Positions 44,419 to 53,774 are shown, counted from the first letter of the stretch. The stretch is DNA of 64,000 nucleotides from CAZSRX01 sp964609675 [NCBI: uncultured Bacteroidota bacterium] (GCA_964609675.1 CAZSRX010000003.1:71-64070), one strand, 5' to 3'. A program made the numbers and translations. Notes: generated by a model from the sequence alone, not told the origin.

Positions 44419-45780
44419 ATGAAAATAATTCTGAATCTGATCTGGTTTTCTCTGACGCTGACCGGATGGCTGCAAGCTCAGGAACTGAAACTCCAGCTGC
44501 CGTATACCCGTTTTGTGCTTCCCAACGGTCTGACGGTCATTCTGCACGAAGATCATTCCACACCGATGGTGGCGGTCAATGTTTGGTATCACGTCGGTTC
44601 TTCGTATGAAAAAAAAGGCCGTACCGGTTTTGCACACCTGTTCGAGCACCTGATGTTTGAGGGTTCCGGCCATGTACGCGAGGGGGATTTTGACAATTTG
44701 CTGGAATCCGTCGGCGGGGACAACAACGGTTCCACCAACGAGGACCGTACGAATTATTTTGAACAGTTGCCGCGGAATGCGTTGGATATCGCGCTCTTTC
44801 TGGAATCGGATCGGATGGGCTTTCTCAAGTCATCGATGTCCAAGGAAAAAGTCGATGGGCAGCGCGGCGTGGTGATGAATGAACGCCGGCAGTCGTATGA
44901 AAACCGTCCGTACGGCCTGGCGGAAGAAACGATACTTAAACATTTTTATCCCGAAAACCATCCCTATTTCTGGCCTGTGATCGGTTCCATGGAAGACCTG
45001 CAGGCGGCCAGCTATGAAGATGTGATTGATTTCTGCGACCGGTATTATATCCCGAACAACGCGTCATTGGTCATTGCGGGGGATATTGATTCGGCCGCCG
45101 TCCGGAAATCCGTAGAACACTGGTTTTCCGACGTAAAACCCGGAACCCGCGGCATAAGCCCCGCAGCGGTGCCCTTTGAAATCCACGGTGAAAAGCATGT
45201 ATTGCTGGAAGACGCGGTGCAGTTGCCGCGGATTTATATAGCTTACCAAACGCCGGCGCGGTATATGCCCGGCGACGCCGAGCTTGATATATTGGCCAAC
45301 ATACTTACCGAAGGCAAAAATTCACGGCTTTACCGGAAGCTGGTCTATGAACTGCAAATGGCCCAGGATGTTACGGCTTACCAGGAGTCGGGTTCGCTCG
45401 GATCCAAGTTTATGATTATTGCGACGGCGCGTCCGGGTCATTCCCTCAAAAAGCTGCAGAAAGCGATAGACGACGAACTGGAGCGGCTAAAACGGGAATC
45501 CGTATCGGAACGGGAATTGCAGAGAGCGCTTAATCAGTATGAAACGCAGGTGCTCAATATGTTTCAATACATTAATTATAAAGCCGACATGCTGAACCGC
45601 TATGAAACATTTACCGGCAATCCTGACTGGATCCATGAGGATCTGTCCCGGTACCGCGCGCTGTGTCCCAACGACGTGACCGCGATGGCGATCCGATATA
45701 TTGATCCCGGGAAACGTCTCGTGCTGAGCGTGGTTCCCAAAGGTAAAACCGAACTGGCCGCCCAATCAGAAAAGGAGTAA
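44419..45780 (+). CDS. M16 zinc peptidase, catalytic subunit
   Basis: Exported protein of about 453 residues. The start at 44419 gives a signal peptide (IILNLIWFSLTLTGWLQAQ); an in-frame ATG at 44347 would add 24 residues and lacks a ribosome site. The inverted zinc motif HLFEH lies near residue 73 (GFAHLFEHLMFEGSGHV), with the later Glu supplied by the VVMNERRQSYENR helix. A second inactive M16 half (FVLPNGLTV-like start; LVIAGDIDSAAV) completes the fold. It is followed 4 bp later by a paralogue lacking the motif, so the two probably form a heterodimer that degrades peptides in the periplasm. Confidence 0.92.
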   Translation: MKIILNLIWFSLTLTGWLQAQELKLQLPYTRFVLPNGLTVILHEDHSTPMVAVNVWYHVGSSYEKKGRTGFAHLFEHLMFEGSGHVREGDFDNLLESVGGDNNGSTNEDRTNYFEQLPRNALDIALFLESDRMGFLKSSMSKEKVDGQRGVVMNERRQSYENRPYGLAEETILKHFYPENHPYFWPVIGSMEDLQAASYEDVIDFCDRYYIPNNASLVIAGDIDSAAVRKSVEHWFSDVKPGTRGISPAAVPFEIHGEKHVLLEDAVQLPRIYIAYQTPARYMPGDAELDILANILTEGKNSRLYRKLVYELQMAQDVTAYQESGSLGSKFMIIATARPGHSLKKLQKAIDDELERLKRESVSERELQRALNQYETQVLNMFQYINYKADMLNRYETFTGNPDWIHEDLSRYRALCPNDVTAMAIRYIDPGKRLVLSVVPKGKTELAAQSEKE

Positions 45781-45784
45781 CCCG

Positions 45785-47230
45785 ATGAAAACGAAAATTC
45801 TTCTTGTCGTTGTTTATATACTGACCGCCATCGCCTTTGTTACCGCTCAACAGGTGGACCGATCGAAATATCCGTCGGCCGGAGAAATTCCTTCGGTGAC
45901 ATTGCCGACGATAGAAACCTTTTCCTTACGCAACGGATTGCCGGTCTATTATTTGAATAAATCCGAAGTGCCGGTGCTGCAACTCCATCTGATGATAAAG
46001 ACCGGCAGCGCGCATGAACCGGAAAAACAGACCGGACTTGCCGCAATAACGGCCTCCATGCTGAAGGAAGGTGCCGGTAAACGATCGGCGTTGGAACTAG
46101 CCGATGAGATTGATTATCTGGGCATTACGCTGAACGCCTATGCCGGTACGGAACAATCGGGCATTACGCTGTTTACGCCGCTGTCACGGCTGGACCCGGC
46201 TCTCGAACTGATGAGGGATATTTTATTATATCCGCAGTTTTCGGAGCAGGAGCTTGAGCGTAAACGTAAATCGCTTCTGGTGAACCTCGCGCAGGCCCAC
46301 GACGAAGCCTCAATTCTTGCCGCCACCGCGTTCAGTCGGTTGGTGTACGGATCCTCACATCCATACGGTCGGATGAAAAACGGCACGGAAACCACCATTC
46401 GCACGTTTAAAACCGATGACCTAAAAAACTTTCACCGGCAACACTATGTTCCGGAGAATGCCTATCTGATTGCGGTCGGCGCGGCTGACAAATCGGAACT
46501 CCAAGAAAAGCTGGAACGGCTGTTTGCCGAATGGAAGTCCGGCACGTCTAACTCGGTGAAGGTCAGCGATCCAAAACCGGTGAAAGGCCGTACGGTATAT
46601 ATCGTGGATAAGCCCGGCGCCGCGCAGTCGGAAATCCAAATCGGATGCGTCGGAGTCAACCGAAACACCCCGGATTATTACGCGATTACCGTAATGAATA
46701 CGATACTCGGCGCGTCGTTTACCTCCCGCCTGAACCAGAACCTGCGCGAAACCCACGGTTACACCTATGGCGCAGGATCGCGGTTCCGAATGTTCCGGTC
46801 CAAAGGCGCGTTTGTAGCCGCCTCCGCCGTCCAGACCGAGGTGACGGATAAAGCCCTTATGGAGTTTATGAAGGAACTTACGGATATCAGCCGCACCGTC
46901 ACCGATGAGGAAGTTGCGAAGGCGCGAAATTATGTGGCGCTGGGCTATCCGGGCGATTTCCAGAGCGTGCAGTCCGTGGCATCGCTGATGGACGAAAAAA
47001 TATTTTACGATTTGCCGGATGCTTATTTCAATGATTACGTGAAAAACATTCTGGCCGTAACGCGCGAGGATGTGCTTCGCGTCGCTAAGGCCTATATTAA
47101 TCCCGACAATCTGGTGATTGTTATAGCCGGCGACCGCAGCAAGATTGAGCCGGGCATAAAAAAAATGAAACTGGGAAAGATCGTGAATCTGACCCATGAA
47201 GATGTACTCGGTAAAGTGCCAAAATTATAA
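45785..47230 (+). CDS. M16-family peptidase-like protein lacking the zinc motif
   Basis: Exported protein of 481 residues with signal peptide (ILLVVVYILTAIAFVTAQQ). It has the M16 fold: FSLRNGLPVYYLNKSEVPV near 50, GLAAITASMLKEGAG at the position where HxxEH should be, and the C-half RLNQNLRETHGYTYGAGSRF, typical of the substrate-binding subunit. The catalytic His and Glu are absent, so it should serve as the non-catalytic partner of the gene 4 bp upstream. Confidence 0.92.
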   Translation: MKTKILLVVVYILTAIAFVTAQQVDRSKYPSAGEIPSVTLPTIETFSLRNGLPVYYLNKSEVPVLQLHLMIKTGSAHEPEKQTGLAAITASMLKEGAGKRSALELADEIDYLGITLNAYAGTEQSGITLFTPLSRLDPALELMRDILLYPQFSEQELERKRKSLLVNLAQAHDEASILAATAFSRLVYGSSHPYGRMKNGTETTIRTFKTDDLKNFHRQHYVPENAYLIAVGAADKSELQEKLERLFAEWKSGTSNSVKVSDPKPVKGRTVYIVDKPGAAQSEIQIGCVGVNRNTPDYYAITVMNTILGASFTSRLNQNLRETHGYTYGAGSRFRMFRSKGAFVAASAVQTEVTDKALMEFMKELTDISRTVTDEEVAKARNYVALGYPGDFQSVQSVASLMDEKIFYDLPDAYFNDYVKNILAVTREDVLRVAKAYINPDNLVIVIAGDRSKIEPGIKKMKLGKIVNLTHEDVLGKVPKL

Positions 47231-47354
47231 TTGAAAGCATTGCCTCGGTTACGGCCGACGAACCGACAGCCGCGCAATATCATAAAAGGAAATACGCTTC
47301 ATAACCCGCATTCAACATACGGTCCGGTCTTATTTTCGTATTCCGCCGGAAGCC

Positions 47355-48596
47355 TTGGACACGTACCGGCGCGATTTGCGTTACGGCATTTCCAAGGGAT
47401 TGGTTCTTGCCGGTTCAGCCGGTGTGGCCGGCGTGATTATCAAGAAAACCTTTCAGGCTTCCGATTTTGAAGTGGCGCTGGTACACAGTGCGGTCAGTCT
47501 CGGTTTGCTGTTCAGCATCTTCCTGGCGGTGAAAGCGGAGCGTCCGGATAAAATGAATTACGTCTATTATCCGGATCTGTTGGCGCGCGTGCTGTTCATT
47601 CTTGCGGCCGGAGTGACGGCGATTTATACGGCATCGCTGGTATTTACGCTGATCCTGTGCGCCGCCTATGCGCTGAATGCGTTGAATACGCCGGTTATTA
47701 CCAGCATTTACAAGACCCATTATCCTGATGCCTCGCGCGGGCACATTATGGGCGTCGTGCGGACCTACTTCAATCTTGCGTTTATCATCGCCTCGTTGGT
47801 TTTCGGCTGGATGCTGGAACTGGATGGACACAATTATGTTTATGTGTATCCGATTATCGGACTGGTCGGCATCTGGGGGCTTTCGCACTTCAGGAAAATT
47901 GTCATTGATCCCGGGCAAACCCACAGCGGAGATAATCAGGCGCATCCGCTGAAACAGTCCGTGCAAATTCTGAAATCGGATAAGCCCTTTGCCTACTTCA
48001 TGCTGTACTGGGCTGTCTTCGGATTCGCCGTGCTGATGGTTGATCCGGTGAAGACCATTTATCTGACCGACCCGAAATACGGCATCAATGCCGGTTACAA
48101 CGAGGCCATTCTGGCTATTATGGTCATTCCGCAGGCCGTAATGCTCCTGACGTTTCCTTTCTGGGGAAAACAAATCGATAAATACGGCGTGATAAAAATC
48201 CGTTTTCTTATCAACATATTACCTACCGTCAACATCGTGATGTTTTATTTTGCGAATGATCTGACGCTGATATACATCGCAAGCGTTCTGCAGGGACTGG
48301 CGATGAGCGGCGCCCAGCTCAGCTGGCAGCTGTGCGTGCTGGAATTTGCCCCCAAAAACCGTGTCGGTATGTACATGGGTATCCACACAATGCTAACGGG
48401 CGTTCGCGGCATCATCGCGCCGTTTATCGGCGCCTGGCTAATCAGCGCGGCGGGTATCGGCAACACGTTCCTGGTGGGTTTTTTCATGATGGTGGTAAGC
48501 ACCGTCATGATGCTGCGGTTCGCCTGGACCAACGAACGGCGCGCAACAGTTGAAACGGCACCGCCGGCTATACCGTCCAAAACCATCATCGAATAA
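47355..48596 (+). CDS. MFS transporter
   Basis: Inner-membrane permease of at least 413 residues with about twelve hydrophobic helices (VYYPDLLARVLFILAAGVTA; YFMLYWAVFGFAVLMVDPV; IMVIPQAVMLLTFPFWGK). The only standard start is TTG at 47355. The open frame extends upstream to 47286, reading ITRIQHTVRSYFRIPPEAL before the TTG, and an AAAAGGA site at 47284-47290 stands 10 bp before an ATA at 47301. The true N-terminus may therefore use ATA or a mutated ATG. The substrate is unknown. It follows the M16 pair, so peptide or amino acid transport is possible but not shown. Confidence 0.85.
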   Translation: MDTYRRDLRYGISKGLVLAGSAGVAGVIIKKTFQASDFEVALVHSAVSLGLLFSIFLAVKAERPDKMNYVYYPDLLARVLFILAAGVTAIYTASLVFTLILCAAYALNALNTPVITSIYKTHYPDASRGHIMGVVRTYFNLAFIIASLVFGWMLELDGHNYVYVYPIIGLVGIWGLSHFRKIVIDPGQTHSGDNQAHPLKQSVQILKSDKPFAYFMLYWAVFGFAVLMVDPVKTIYLTDPKYGINAGYNEAILAIMVIPQAVMLLTFPFWGKQIDKYGVIKIRFLINILPTVNIVMFYFANDLTLIYIASVLQGLAMSGAQLSWQLCVLEFAPKNRVGMYMGIHTMLTGVRGIIAPFIGAWLISAAGIGNTFLVGFFMMVVSTVMMLRFAWTNERRATVETAPPAIPSKTIIE

Positions 48597-48802
48597 TCTT
48601 TTCGGACTGAAACAGCGGTATATCCTGAAATATTGTACGGTAACAAATAACGGTTTAGAATTGAAGGACAAAGATTCCGTGGTATCATAATTTTTTTTTT
48701 TGAGAGAACAAATTTTTACAATAGGCGTATAATTAACGGTTAAAAATATTGATATTTAAAAATTCTATCAGTAAATTTAAAAATATTTGAATGGAGTTTT
48801 AT

Positions 48803-49279
48803 TTGCTGTTTACCGAAAAAGAAATAACCAGCATTGCGAGCTTGCTGAAACCTTCACTCATTCGCATGAATCTGACCGGAAGGACCAAGCAGGCGGTCAT
48901 TGAGGAACTCATCGGTGTGCTGGATGCGCACCATTTATTAACCGACCGGTCGAAAGCCCTTCAATCGGTGATTGATCGTGAGCGTCAGTTGAGTACCGGC
49001 TTAGAGAACGGTCTGGCCGTGCCGCACGGAAAAACGGACGGAGTGGAACGGCTGGTGGCCGCGTTTGGTCTACACCGCGAAGGCCTGATGTTTGATGCAG
49101 TCGATAAACAGCCTGCCCATTTCTTTTTTATGATGCTTTCCCCGCTGACGGTTACCGGACCGCACCTGCAGGCCCTGCGGGAGGTGGTTAAATTTTTTAA
49201 TCAGCCGTCAAACCGCGAAAGGATTCTGAAAGCCGCCACTCCCGATGAAATCCTTTCGATTATGAAAGAAGCCTCATGA
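48803..49279 (+). CDS. EIIA-Ntr-like PTS regulatory protein
   Basis: Cytoplasmic EIIA fructose/Ntr-type domain of about 158 residues. The phosphorylatable His is in GLAVPHGKTDGVERLV (about residue 74). TTG at 48803 is preferred because GGAG stands 6 bp before it; an in-frame ATG at 48791 lies on top of that site. The domain pairs with HprK (43.2 kb) and a second EIIA (59.3 kb) in a regulatory phosphorelay. No EIIB or EIIC is present, so sugar uptake is unlikely. Its stop overlaps the next gene's start by ATGA. Confidence 0.85.
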   Translation: MLFTEKEITSIASLLKPSLIRMNLTGRTKQAVIEELIGVLDAHHLLTDRSKALQSVIDRERQLSTGLENGLAVPHGKTDGVERLVAAFGLHREGLMFDAVDKQPAHFFFMMLSPLTVTGPHLQALREVVKFFNQPSNRERILKAATPDEILSIMKEAS

Positions 49280-50553
49280 AACGGGTTCGAGTTATTTTCA
49301 GCGTAGCGCTGTTCTCACTGGTATCGCTGTCCGGCGCGCCGTCTGACGGCATGAAAATTCTGATTCCGATGGACCTGAAGCAGACGGATCATCTCAAGGC
49401 TTACGGTGTCGCTTTTTTATCGCTGACTTACGGCAACAACGTCGAATGGCTCCTGAACTATCGCGGCGGCTCTTTCCTGATGGATTATATGCCCGAAATG
49501 GAGAACGCCTGTCAGGTGCGCGGCGTTACATACCAGACGGTCAGCGGCACTCAGGCGGCCGTTATTTATCAGACCGTCGAAGACAACAATATGGAAAGCG
49601 TTCTGCTTGAGAAAGCGCCGCTGGTGGCGGTGTACACGCCGCCGGACAAGAAACCATGGGACGACGCCGTGACGCTGGCCCTGGAATACGCAGAAATTAA
49701 ATATGACAAAGTGTTCGACCTCGAAGTGCTCCAGGGCAAGTTGCCCGAATACGACTGGCTGCATTTATTCCACGAGGATTTTACCGGACAGTACGGAAAG
49801 TTCTACGCCACTTATTCCCGGGCCGACTGGTATATTCAGCAGCAGCAGGAGTATGAATCCTTCGCGAAGCAAATGGGCTATACCAAGGTATCGCGCGAAA
49901 AATTAGCCGTAGCGAAAAAAATCAAAGATTACGTCGCCCAGGGTGGTTTTCTGTTTGCCATGTGCGGCGCGACCGACAGTTACGATATCGCGCTGGCCGC
50001 CCAGAATACCGACATCTGTGAAAATATGTACGACGGCGATGCGGCCGATCCCCGCGCGAACGACAAGCTGGATTATTCCCAGACGCTCGCCTTTAGGGAT
50101 TTTAAAGTCGATATGAATCCCTATAATTACGAGTTTTCCGACATCGATCATCCCTCCTCGATCGGTCTGCGGCTGAAAACACCCGAGGAGGATTACTTCT
50201 CACTGTTCGAATTTTCCGCGAAATACGATCCTGTCCCGACGATGTTGACCCAGAATCATGTGTCCATCGTTAAAGGGTTCATGGGCCAGACGACCGGTTT
50301 CCGGAAGTCCCTGATTAAAGATCATGTGGTCGTTATGGGCGAGGATGCGTCCATCGGGTCGGTGAAATATATTCATGGCAATTTCGGCAAGGGTACGTTT
50401 ACATTTTACGGCGGTCATGATCCGGAGGATTACACGCACGCCGTCGGCGATCCGCCCACGGACCTCGCTTTACACAAAACTTCGCCGGGCTACCGGCTGA
50501 TTCTGAATAACGTACTCTTCCCTGCGGCCAAGAAAAAACCGCAAAAGACCTAG
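49276..50553 (+). CDS. Secreted 'asparagine synthetase B'-type conserved protein
   Basis: Exported protein of 425 residues with a signal peptide (VIFSVALFSLVSLSGAPS). It matches the pattern of a conserved Bacteroidota family commonly labelled asparagine synthetase B, with ILIPMDLKQTDHLKAYGVAF (about 29-48), EWLLNYRGGSFLMDY, WLHLFHEDFTGQYGKFY, FLFAMCGATDSYDIALAA and GTFTFYGGHDPEDY. The label is doubtful: the protein is secreted and lacks the N-terminal Cys and PP-loop of asparagine synthetase. The fold near AMCGATDS resembles a glutamine-amidotransferase-like domain. Actual function is unknown. It is coupled to the EIIA gene by a 4-bp overlap. Confidence 0.7.
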   Translation: MKRVRVIFSVALFSLVSLSGAPSDGMKILIPMDLKQTDHLKAYGVAFLSLTYGNNVEWLLNYRGGSFLMDYMPEMENACQVRGVTYQTVSGTQAAVIYQTVEDNNMESVLLEKAPLVAVYTPPDKKPWDDAVTLALEYAEIKYDKVFDLEVLQGKLPEYDWLHLFHEDFTGQYGKFYATYSRADWYIQQQQEYESFAKQMGYTKVSREKLAVAKKIKDYVAQGGFLFAMCGATDSYDIALAAQNTDICENMYDGDAADPRANDKLDYSQTLAFRDFKVDMNPYNYEFSDIDHPSSIGLRLKTPEEDYFSLFEFSAKYDPVPTMLTQNHVSIVKGFMGQTTGFRKSLIKDHVVVMGEDASIGSVKYIHGNFGKGTFTFYGGHDPEDYTHAVGDPPTDLALHKTSPGYRLILNNVLFPAAKKKPQKT

Positions 50554-50570
50554 CGACCGTTTACGATTAA

Positions 50571-51935
50571 ATGAAACCGCTTAAAAAAACCATCCTCATC
50601 ATCGGTGGCGTCGCCGCGGGCACTTCGGCGGCCGCAAAAGCCAAAAGAGTCAATCCGAATCTCGATATCACCATCTTCGAGCAGGATACATTCATTTCTT
50701 ACGGCGCGTGTTCCCTTCCGTATTTCATCGGAGGAATCCTACCGGATGTGAAGTCCCTCATTCATTATACGCCGGAAATGTTTTCCAAGGAAAAAGGATG
50801 TACCGTCAAAACCCGTCACCGGGTTGAGGAAATCCGGCCCCACCGCCGGCGGATAGTGGTGCGTGACCTGGAAAACGACCGGGTGGAAGAGTATATCTAT
50901 GACAAACTTCTCATCGCAACCGGCGCCCAAGCTGTATGGCCCGATCCTGCATGGAAACATTTTTCCAATGTGTTCGCCATCAAGGACCTGCATGACGGTA
51001 TACGGATTAATGAATTCATTACCATGCAACAGCCTAAGCGCGCGGTGATATTCGGCGGCGGGTATATCGGCATGGAAATGGCTGAAGCGCTGACGCTCCG
51101 CGGCATTCAGACATCGGTCATCGAACAGCAATCCCTGCCCATGGCCGGATTTGAAACCGAATCGCGCGAAAAAATTCTGGAAGCACTGCGTGAGTACGGC
51201 GTGGCCTTTTACGGCAGGGACACGATACTTGATCTGAAACAAAGCGGCGCATCCGTTATCGAAGTCATCACAAAAAACCACGCTATCAAAACCGATCTAC
51301 TCGTCCTGGCGCTCGGTTTCAAACCGGAAAGTTCCATAGCCGCCGCCGCTCGCATCCGTTGCGGAAAATCAGGCGGCATACTCACGGACCCTTACCTCAA
51401 GACCAGCGCGGAGCATATTTATGCCGCCGGTGCCTGCGCGGAAGTTCGCAACCGTCTGACCAATAAATATACCTATCTGCCACTTGGTAATCTGGCGAAC
51501 CGGATGGGACGCACGGTGGGCGTCAATCTCGCCGGCGGGCATGAACCGTTTCAACCGGTGATTCCGACCGTCGGCGTAAAAATCTTCGATTTGGAAGCGG
51601 CACGGACAGGCGTGTGTTCTAACACCGCCAAAACAGCCGGGCATTCGGTCATGGTCGAAACCGTTACCGGAACTTCCCGCGCGAAGCTGTTTCCCGGAGT
51701 TCAACCGGTTACCGTCACACTGATTTATGACCAACGAACACGGCAATTGCTTGGCGCTAATGTTGTCGGTAAAGAAGGTGCGGCTCTTCGCGTCAACACA
51801 CTATCCGCGGCTATTGCCGGCCGGATAACCGTGGATCAATTGAGCCGACTGGATATGATTTATTCACCGCCCTTCGCGCCGGTCTGGGACCCGATCCTGC
51901 TGGCCGCCGGAAAATCCGGAAAAAATGAGAAATAA
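50571..51935 (+). CDS. CoA-disulfide reductase/NADH oxidase-like flavoprotein
   Basis: Cytoplasmic FAD/NAD(P)H oxidoreductase of 454 residues. The FAD loop ILIIGGVAAGTSAAAKAKR (9-27) is followed by redox Cys in SYGACSLPYFIGG (Cys about 46), the NAD loop AVIFGGGYIGMEMAEAL (about 160), and IYAAGACAEVRN in the FAD-binding second half. The dimerisation domain follows from about 325. A single Cys in SxxxC context with no second Cys identifies the CoA-disulfide reductase/NADH oxidase group, not lipoamide dehydrogenase. No rhodanese domain is fused. It starts 17 bp after the preceding stop, so likely the same operon. Confidence 0.9.
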   Translation: MKPLKKTILIIGGVAAGTSAAAKAKRVNPNLDITIFEQDTFISYGACSLPYFIGGILPDVKSLIHYTPEMFSKEKGCTVKTRHRVEEIRPHRRRIVVRDLENDRVEEYIYDKLLIATGAQAVWPDPAWKHFSNVFAIKDLHDGIRINEFITMQQPKRAVIFGGGYIGMEMAEALTLRGIQTSVIEQQSLPMAGFETESREKILEALREYGVAFYGRDTILDLKQSGASVIEVITKNHAIKTDLLVLALGFKPESSIAAAARIRCGKSGGILTDPYLKTSAEHIYAAGACAEVRNRLTNKYTYLPLGNLANRMGRTVGVNLAGGHEPFQPVIPTVGVKIFDLEAARTGVCSNTAKTAGHSVMVETVTGTSRAKLFPGVQPVTVTLIYDQRTRQLLGANVVGKEGAALRVNTLSAAIAGRITVDQLSRLDMIYSPPFAPVWDPILLAAGKSGKNEK

Positions 51936-52014
51936 TTATTTTTTTACTGCCCGAAAATTCTTATATTTTACCGAAAGATAAAACATCATTAACCTAAATT
52001 TGCAGGTAAATGTT

Positions 52015-52446
52015 ATGAAGTCCATCATTGTTTTATTCTTGCTGTGTGTGCAAACTTTTTTTGTTTACGGTCAGCAGGCTGGTCAATCGGCCATTTCCAC
52101 CGATTTTTCCGGCACCTACGTGGCCAAGGGATTCCGGCCTGGAGAATCCTATACATCCGAACCAACCTACGTGATACGCTGCGCCATTAATAAGACCGGC
52201 GATTATTACCAGGTACGCTGGTATGAAAAAGGCAAGCTGGCCTATTACGGACTTGGTCTTCATGTGGATAATGTGCTGGCGGTGAGTTACCTGTCCGTGG
52301 ACAACAGCATTTACGGTACGGTTTCCTATAAAGATATGCGCGCAGAAAAGGGGTATCTGGTCGGCGCGTGGTGCATTGCCCGTACCCATCCCGACGCATT
52401 AAGCAACCCCAGCAACGGTATGGAAGTACTTTGGCCTGAACAATAA
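52015..52446 (+). CDS. Hypothetical small secreted protein
   Basis: Protein of 143 residues with signal peptide (IIVLFLLCVQTFFVYGQQ) from the ATG at 52015. The mature protein is beta-rich with aromatic residues (YVIRCAINKTGDYYQVRWYE; GLHVDNVLAVSYLSVD; YGTVSYKDMRAEKGYLVGAW), which suggests a small beta-sandwich or lipocalin-like fold. An alternative TTG at 52000 adds five residues and no ribosome site supports it. No family is recognised. Probably periplasmic. Confidence 0.7.
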   Translation: MKSIIVLFLLCVQTFFVYGQQAGQSAISTDFSGTYVAKGFRPGESYTSEPTYVIRCAINKTGDYYQVRWYEKGKLAYYGLGLHVDNVLAVSYLSVDNSIYGTVSYKDMRAEKGYLVGAWCIARTHPDALSNPSNGMEVLWPEQ

Positions 52447-52480
52447 CACTTCATACAATCTTTTACTAACGGAGGTTACC

Positions 52481-52963
52481 ATGAAAAAAGTTACCGTGAT
52501 GGCGTTGGCCTGTATCGCCTTCATTATTATGGACCATTCCATGACGTATGCCCAGTTGCCGATTGGCCTTTCGGCGGGCGTGCGCGGCGGTGTGCTGACC
52601 AAGGACAATGATTACTTAGGCGGCGCGCAGGTGGAACTCAAGGTTCCGTTCATTACAATTGTGCCGAATTACGAATACGTGTTCGTCAAAAACGGCAAGC
52701 TGCACCAGGTTAATCTGGATCTGCAGTACACGCTGGCCAGTGCGATGGTTGCCAAAATGTTTTTTGGCGGCGGCTATGTGATGCAGATGGCCAAACCGGA
52801 TATCAGCGGCGCGGATATGAAAACATATAGCGGCTTTAACCTGCAACTCGGCGCTAAGGCCGGCGTGGGTCCCCTGAATGTGTTTGCGCTTGGCAAGTAC
52901 CAGAAGGTCAAGAAGAACGACACCTTCGGCCTGGTTCTCGGCACCAACTTCAGCATTTTATAA
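52481..52963 (+). CDS. Hypothetical outer-membrane beta-barrel-like protein
   Basis: Protein of 160 residues with signal peptide ending near MTYAQ. The mature part alternates short amphipathic strands with turns (GLSAGVRGGVLTKDNDYLG; VPFITIVPNYEYVFVKNGKL; YSGFNLQLGAKAGVG) and ends FGLVLGTNFSIL, suiting an eight-strand barrel. A strong GGAGG ribosome site stands 6 bp before the ATG. It follows the small secreted gene by 34 bp. Function unknown. Confidence 0.72.
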   Translation: MKKVTVMALACIAFIIMDHSMTYAQLPIGLSAGVRGGVLTKDNDYLGGAQVELKVPFITIVPNYEYVFVKNGKLHQVNLDLQYTLASAMVAKMFFGGGYVMQMAKPDISGADMKTYSGFNLQLGAKAGVGPLNVFALGKYQKVKKNDTFGLVLGTNFSIL

Positions 52964-53004
52964 TGCATGAAATAGCACCAATCTGCAGGTCATAAAGGCT
53001 TACA

Positions 53005-53394
53005 ATGCCAATTTGTCCAAACTGCGGAACTAAAAACGCCGCCGGCCGTACGCATTGTGAATTCTGCAGCGCACCGATAGAATCCGGGGATCGAAAGATA
53101 TCGGAACCCGGCGCATCCTCGCCGCTGAATTTGTCAGAGGCATTTGCGCAATCATCAACGAATGCCAAGATTACCTTGGTTACGGGACTATTATCACTGG
53201 TGATGTGCGGTTTTCTGCTGGGCATTACGGCTATTGTTATCGGGTCGATGGAACTTAGCAAAATTACGGCCGGATTGTCTCCAGCGCCCGGACGACGGCT
53301 GATACAAATCGGAATGACCACAGGCGTGATAGGTATTATATTGCAGATTTTCTGGATGGTCCTGGGCGTCGGGTCATCCTTTTTCCGATGGTAA
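53005..53394 (+). CDS. Zinc-ribbon and two-TM (DUF4190-type) membrane protein
   Basis: Protein of 129 residues with an N-terminal zinc ribbon CPNCGTKNAAGRTHCEFC (4-21), an approximately 30-residue polar linker, then two TM helices at about 55-80 and 100-125 (TLVTGLLSLVMCGFLLGITA; GMTTGVIGIILQIFWMVL) joined by a short loop. The ribbon faces the cytoplasm and may bind metal or a protein. The next gene is a shortened, frameshifted paralogue. Confidence 0.78.
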   Translation: MPICPNCGTKNAAGRTHCEFCSAPIESGDRKISEPGASSPLNLSEAFAQSSTNAKITLVTGLLSLVMCGFLLGITAIVIGSMELSKITAGLSPAPGRRLIQIGMTTGVIGIILQIFWMVLGVGSSFFRW

Positions 53395-53444
53395 TAAACT
53401 GGATGCATGAAACTCTTTTTAATTGAACATCAACGGAGGTGATT

Positions 53445-53748
53445 ATGGCCATTTGCAAAAACTGTGGGACTCATATTCCCGATTCTTCCGCTTTCTGCAC
53501 CAACTGCGGCGCTCATTCTGGGCATTCTCTCGATCGTTGGTTCCTGCGGCCCGGTTACCGGCATCATCGCTATCATTCTGGCCAATCAGGAACTGCGCGC
53601 GATTCAGGAAGGCCAATCGCCGGAATCCGGTAAGACACTCGCGCAAATCGGCTTATGGACGGGCTGGATTGGCACCATCGCCTGCGGTTTATTCTGGATC
53701 GGCTATTTCGGGATTATCATTTTCGCCATCGCGTTGGGCGGCCGGTAA
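53445..53748 (+). pseudogene. Frameshifted zinc-ribbon/DUF4190 paralogue
   Basis: The ATG at 53445, 4 bp after GGAGGT, begins MAICKNCGTHIPDSSAFC with a zinc ribbon through CTNCGA (about 53513). Past this point the frame leads nowhere useful (HSGHSLDRW, stop). A different frame reads two TM helices, ALILGILSIVGSCGPVTGII to WIGYFGIIIFAIALGGR, ending at 53748. The linker of about 30 residues present in the intact neighbour is missing, so the simplest cause is an out-of-frame deletion at about 53512. Reading the second frame from its own ATG at 53464 gives a nonsense N-terminus. An assembly error remains possible. Confidence 0.75.
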
Positions 53749-53774
53749 ACGATTCCGAACACAAACTATCCTAT

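Noticed and set aside
49276-50553. True asparagine synthetase
   Set aside because: The protein is secreted and has neither the N-terminal catalytic Cys nor a PP-loop ATP site; the common database label is not supported by the sequence.
53464-53748. Independent 94-residue membrane protein
   Set aside because: Its first 15 codons are the zinc ribbon read in the wrong frame. The ribosome site belongs to the ATG at 53445.
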